Assembly (NCBI GenBank): GCA_040905045.1
Contig: JBBDSH010000096.1
Coordinates: 1 to 64,000 of the forward strand
Reading direction: 5' to 3'
DNA: 64,000 nt
Source of the DNA: JBBDSH01 sp040905045
GTDB lineage: Bacteria > Pseudomonadota > Gammaproteobacteria > Eutrophobiales > Eutrophobiaceae
Shown here: piece by piece, positions 61,846-64,000 of the stretch
How positions within the stretch are numbered: the first letter of the stretch is position 1
Layout: the number at the start of each line of letters is the position of its first letter
Notes under the pieces: model-generated
Told to the model about the DNA's origin: nothing
The model's database searches: none
Seen by the model: only the letters and a program-made list of their open reading frames with translations
Translations under genes and position numbers: made by a program

Positions 61846-63342
61846 CTAATCCAGTATCAGCCGGAAGCCGGCGGCCTTGAGATATTCCTGCTCCTGTTCC
61901 AGGTCGGCAACGGTCAGGGGGTGTTTCCGGCACCATTCTTCCGGCAGACGCAGAAGCAACTCCTGATCCGAGGCATCCAGGTCCAGTTTCGGCGGGACCG
62001 AATTAGTACGGCCGCGGTTCATAACCACTGCCAGTCGCAGTAGTATGCACAGACGGGTGACCCGCTCCCGGTCTTCGGCCGGCAGGGATTCCAGTTCCTG
62101 CAGAGGGAATTTTCGCCGGTGCGCGCGTACCAATACCGCCAGTATGTATTGTTCAGGCCTGGAGAAACCGGGCAGGTCGGAATGGGTCAGCAGATAGGCG
62201 CCGTGACGATGATACTGGCTGTGGGCGATGGACAGTCCGATTTCATGCAGGCGCGCGCTCCATTCAAGCAGTTTTCCATCAACCTGTTCATCCAGTTTCC
62301 AGCTTGTGCGTACCGCCCTGAACAGGTCCGTTGCCGTAGTGCGGACCCGCTCAGCCTGTTCCGTGTCGACATGGTAGCGCTTTGCTGTCTCGTCAACGGT
62401 GGAATCCCGGATATCCTTCTGGTGGACGCGTCCGAGCAGATCATACAATAAGCCTTCCCTGAGGGCTCCGTCCGAGTAGGACATGTGCTCGATTCCAAAG
62501 GCATCAAAGGCGGCTTTCAATACGCAGACGCCGCCGGCAAATACGTCTCTCCTGCGCTCGGATAAACCGTTAAGCTGCAGCTTGTCAGTATGGCCGGTTT
62601 CGACGAGATAATCGGAAAGCCTTTTCAGTGAAGACAAAGTGATTCCCGTATTACTCCAGCCGGCATTGACGACGACATCGTTAATGGTGCAAATAGTACC
62701 CGATGAACCGACAACACTTTCCCAGCCGGCTCGCCGGTACCGGGCTTCCACCACCTCCAGTTCCTGACGGCATGCCAGGCCGGCGCGGCGCATTTTTTTG
62801 GCGGTAATTTCACCGTCGCTAAAAAATTGCCTGCTGACGCTGACACAACCCATATAAAGACTGTCGGTGAGTTTGGGAGTAAAGCCGTGCCCGATAATCA
62901 ATTCCGTACTGCCGCCGCCGATATCCACGACCAGGCGCTGTTCCGAATCGTTGTAAATCGTGTGTGCCACGCCCAGGAAAATCAGCCGCGCTTCTTCACG
63001 GCCGGAAATGATTTCCACGGGACAACCCAGTGCACGTCTGGCCTGATTAAGGAAATCGCGGCTGTTACGCGCCTTGCGCAGAGTATTGGTTCCCACGGCA
63101 CGGACATTGATACGCGGAATTTCACGGATGCGTTGACCGAATCGCTGCAGGCATTCCATGGCCCGCTGTATGGCTTCATCATTGAGGACATCATCCTCAT
63201 CCAGGCCGGACGCCAGTCTCACCATCTCCTTAAGCCGGTCGATAATTTGCAGGCGGCCGTCCTGGTATCTGGCCACGATCATGTGGAAGCTGTTTGAACC
63301 AAGGTCGACAGCGGCGAAATATTCTTCCATATTGTCATTCAT
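61846..63342 (-). CDS. ppx: Exopolyphosphatase Ppx/GppA
   Basis: 498 residues. The actin-like ATPase fold is recognisable from AAVDLGSNSFHMIVARYQDGRLQIIDRLKE near the N terminus, GREEARLIFLGV, and the DIGGGSTELIIG phosphate-binding loop near residue 143. A C-terminal HD-like helical domain follows (WSARLHEIGLSIAHSQYHRHGAYL). These enzymes remove terminal phosphates from polyphosphate and hydrolyse pppGpp. The gene is convergent with ppk. Confidence 0.95.
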   Translation of the reverse strand: MNDNMEEYFAAVDLGSNSFHMIVARYQDGRLQIIDRLKEMVRLASGLDEDDVLNDEAIQRAMECLQRFGQRIREIPRINVRAVGTNTLRKARNSRDFLNQARRALGCPVEIISGREEARLIFLGVAHTIYNDSEQRLVVDIGGGSTELIIGHGFTPKLTDSLYMGCVSVSRQFFSDGEITAKKMRRAGLACRQELEVVEARYRRAGWESVVGSSGTICTINDVVVNAGWSNTGITLSSLKRLSDYLVETGHTDKLQLNGLSERRRDVFAGGVCVLKAAFDAFGIEHMSYSDGALREGLLYDLLGRVHQKDIRDSTVDETAKRYHVDTEQAERVRTTATDLFRAVRTSWKLDEQVDGKLLEWSARLHEIGLSIAHSQYHRHGAYLLTHSDLPGFSRPEQYILAVLVRAHRRKFPLQELESLPAEDRERVTRLCILLRLAVVMNRGRTNSVPPKLDLDASDQELLLRLPEEWCRKHPLTVADLEQEQEYLKAAGFRLILD

Positions 63343-63400
63343 AATGAATTAATCGCGCTCCGGGGGTCTTGCCCCGGATAATTATGTGGAGATTTGCCGG

Positions 63401-63913
63401 ATGCTTCCCAAGCATACCCTGATTTTGTTACGTCATGGTAAATCGGACTGGTCCGCCGAAGTGGATGACTTCCACCGGCCGCTGAACAAACGCGGCGAGA
63501 AGTCAGTTCCGAAGGTCGGGAAATGGCTGAAGGACCATGGACCATTGCCGGATCGTATTATCTCCTCTCCCGCGGAGCGGGCCTGGCGTACAGCCCGCCT
63601 GATGGCACGGGCCCTGGGCCTGGAAGAATCGGAGATAATCCGGGAGCAGCGCGTCTATGAGTCCGGCCTGGAGGATTTGGTGGCGGTAATCGACAGCTAC
63701 TGCGGTGACACGGATTGTTTGATGATTGTCGGTCATAATCCCGGTCTGGATGAATTGCTCATGCACTTGTCCGCCACACCGCCGCCCCGCAACGAAACCG
63801 GCAAACTGATGACCACGGGGGCCATGGCGATACTCGACTATGCTTCACAGCCCATCAGCAGTGGTGCCGGCAGTGCAGAACTGAAAGAATTGAAGCGACC
63901 CAAGGAACTATGA
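63401..63913 (+). CDS. sixA: Phosphohistidine phosphatase SixA
   Basis: 170 residues from the ATG at 63401. The RHG motif LILLRHGKSDWS carries the phosphorylated histidine, and VGHNPGLDEL is the second histidine region near residue 115. SixA dephosphorylates histidine on signalling proteins such as the NPr/ArcB-type phosphorelay. It is divergent from ppx, with 58 bases between them, and is probably the last clear gene of the phosphate block. Confidence 0.9.
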   Translation: MLPKHTLILLRHGKSDWSAEVDDFHRPLNKRGEKSVPKVGKWLKDHGPLPDRIISSPAERAWRTARLMARALGLEESEIIREQRVYESGLEDLVAVIDSYCGDTDCLMIVGHNPGLDELLMHLSATPPPRNETGKLMTTGAMAILDYASQPISSGAGSAELKELKRPKEL

Positions 63914-63966
63914 GGAGTAAGGAGTAATTGAGCTCCTTTCTGCGCATAGGTGACGTGGACAGACAA

Positions 63967-64000
63967 TCATTCATCTTCCTGCCGCAGTTTGTCCCCGGAT
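63967..64000 (-). CDS. Possible 3' end of a gene entering from the right edge
   Basis: Read on the minus strand, the last 11 codons are an open frame ending SGDKLRQEDE and TGA (63969-63967). It is too short to identify, and could be chance. Confidence 0.2.
   Translation of the reverse strand, partial: SGDKLRQEDE

Overview
The window is a continuous stretch of chromosome from what is most likely an uncultured or poorly studied gammaproteobacterium. I infer this from gene content and order: metR divergent from metF-metH, prmB, a nitrilase next to tldD, a PA2779/PA2778-type pair, and a full phoBR-pstSCAB-phoU-ppk-ppx-sixA block. The lineage cannot be fixed by eye. There are no rRNA or tRNA genes, no prophage and no CRISPR array. 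The gaps between genes are full of short dispersed palindromic repeats of several families.

Layout. 0-1 kb: the 3' end of a GGDEF-EAL gene. 1.5-4.3 kb: a TonB-dependent receptor with its own terminator. 4.6-12 kb: two TPR-sulfotransferases (+ strand), then an aspartyl/asparaginyl beta-hydroxylase and a third sulfotransferase (- strand), then a MATE exporter behind a structured leader. 12.4-18.2 kb: methionine synthesis (metR divergent from metF-metH). 18.4-19.3 kb: prmB. 19.7-27.3 kb: a periplasmic oxidation block with two PQQ dehydrogenases (one fused to cytochrome c), soxCD and a multicopper-oxidase-like protein. 27.4-41 kb: aroC, an MFS transporter, a small ACT-like protein, a membrane spermidine-synthase-like protein, YnfA, a HAD phosphatase, a glutamate-synthase-like FMN enzyme, an acetolactate-synthase-like enzyme, a serine hydrolase and a GAF-GGDEF-EAL protein. 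41-45.3 kb: a repeat-rich zone with two small unknown genes, the PA2779/PA2778 pair, a broken cupin gene and a hicBA toxin-antitoxin pair. 45.3-48.5 kb: tldD, a nitrilase, a 271-bp MITE-like element and a ComEA-like protein. 48.7-63.9 kb: phosphate acquisition and polyphosphate metabolism.

The phosphate block reads as one regulon. Eleven-base-spaced Pho boxes can be seen before the OprP/OprO-like porin, phoB, pstS and pstC. PhoR/PhoB would sense phosphate limitation, the porin and PstSCAB would import phosphate, PhoU would couple transport to signalling, and Ppk/Ppx would make and hydrolyse polyphosphate.

The least explained signals are: the 271-bp element at 47868-48138, with perfect 18-bp terminal inverted repeats and two internal hairpins whose apical loops are complementary; the receptor/sulfotransferase/hydroxylase neighbourhood, which could modify a peptide or small molecule; a nested inverted repeat between the two PQQ dehydrogenase genes; a multicopper oxidase that has lost two copper-cluster ligands; and the habit of dispersed repeats to sit exactly at gene ends, sometimes supplying stop codons or terminal residues.
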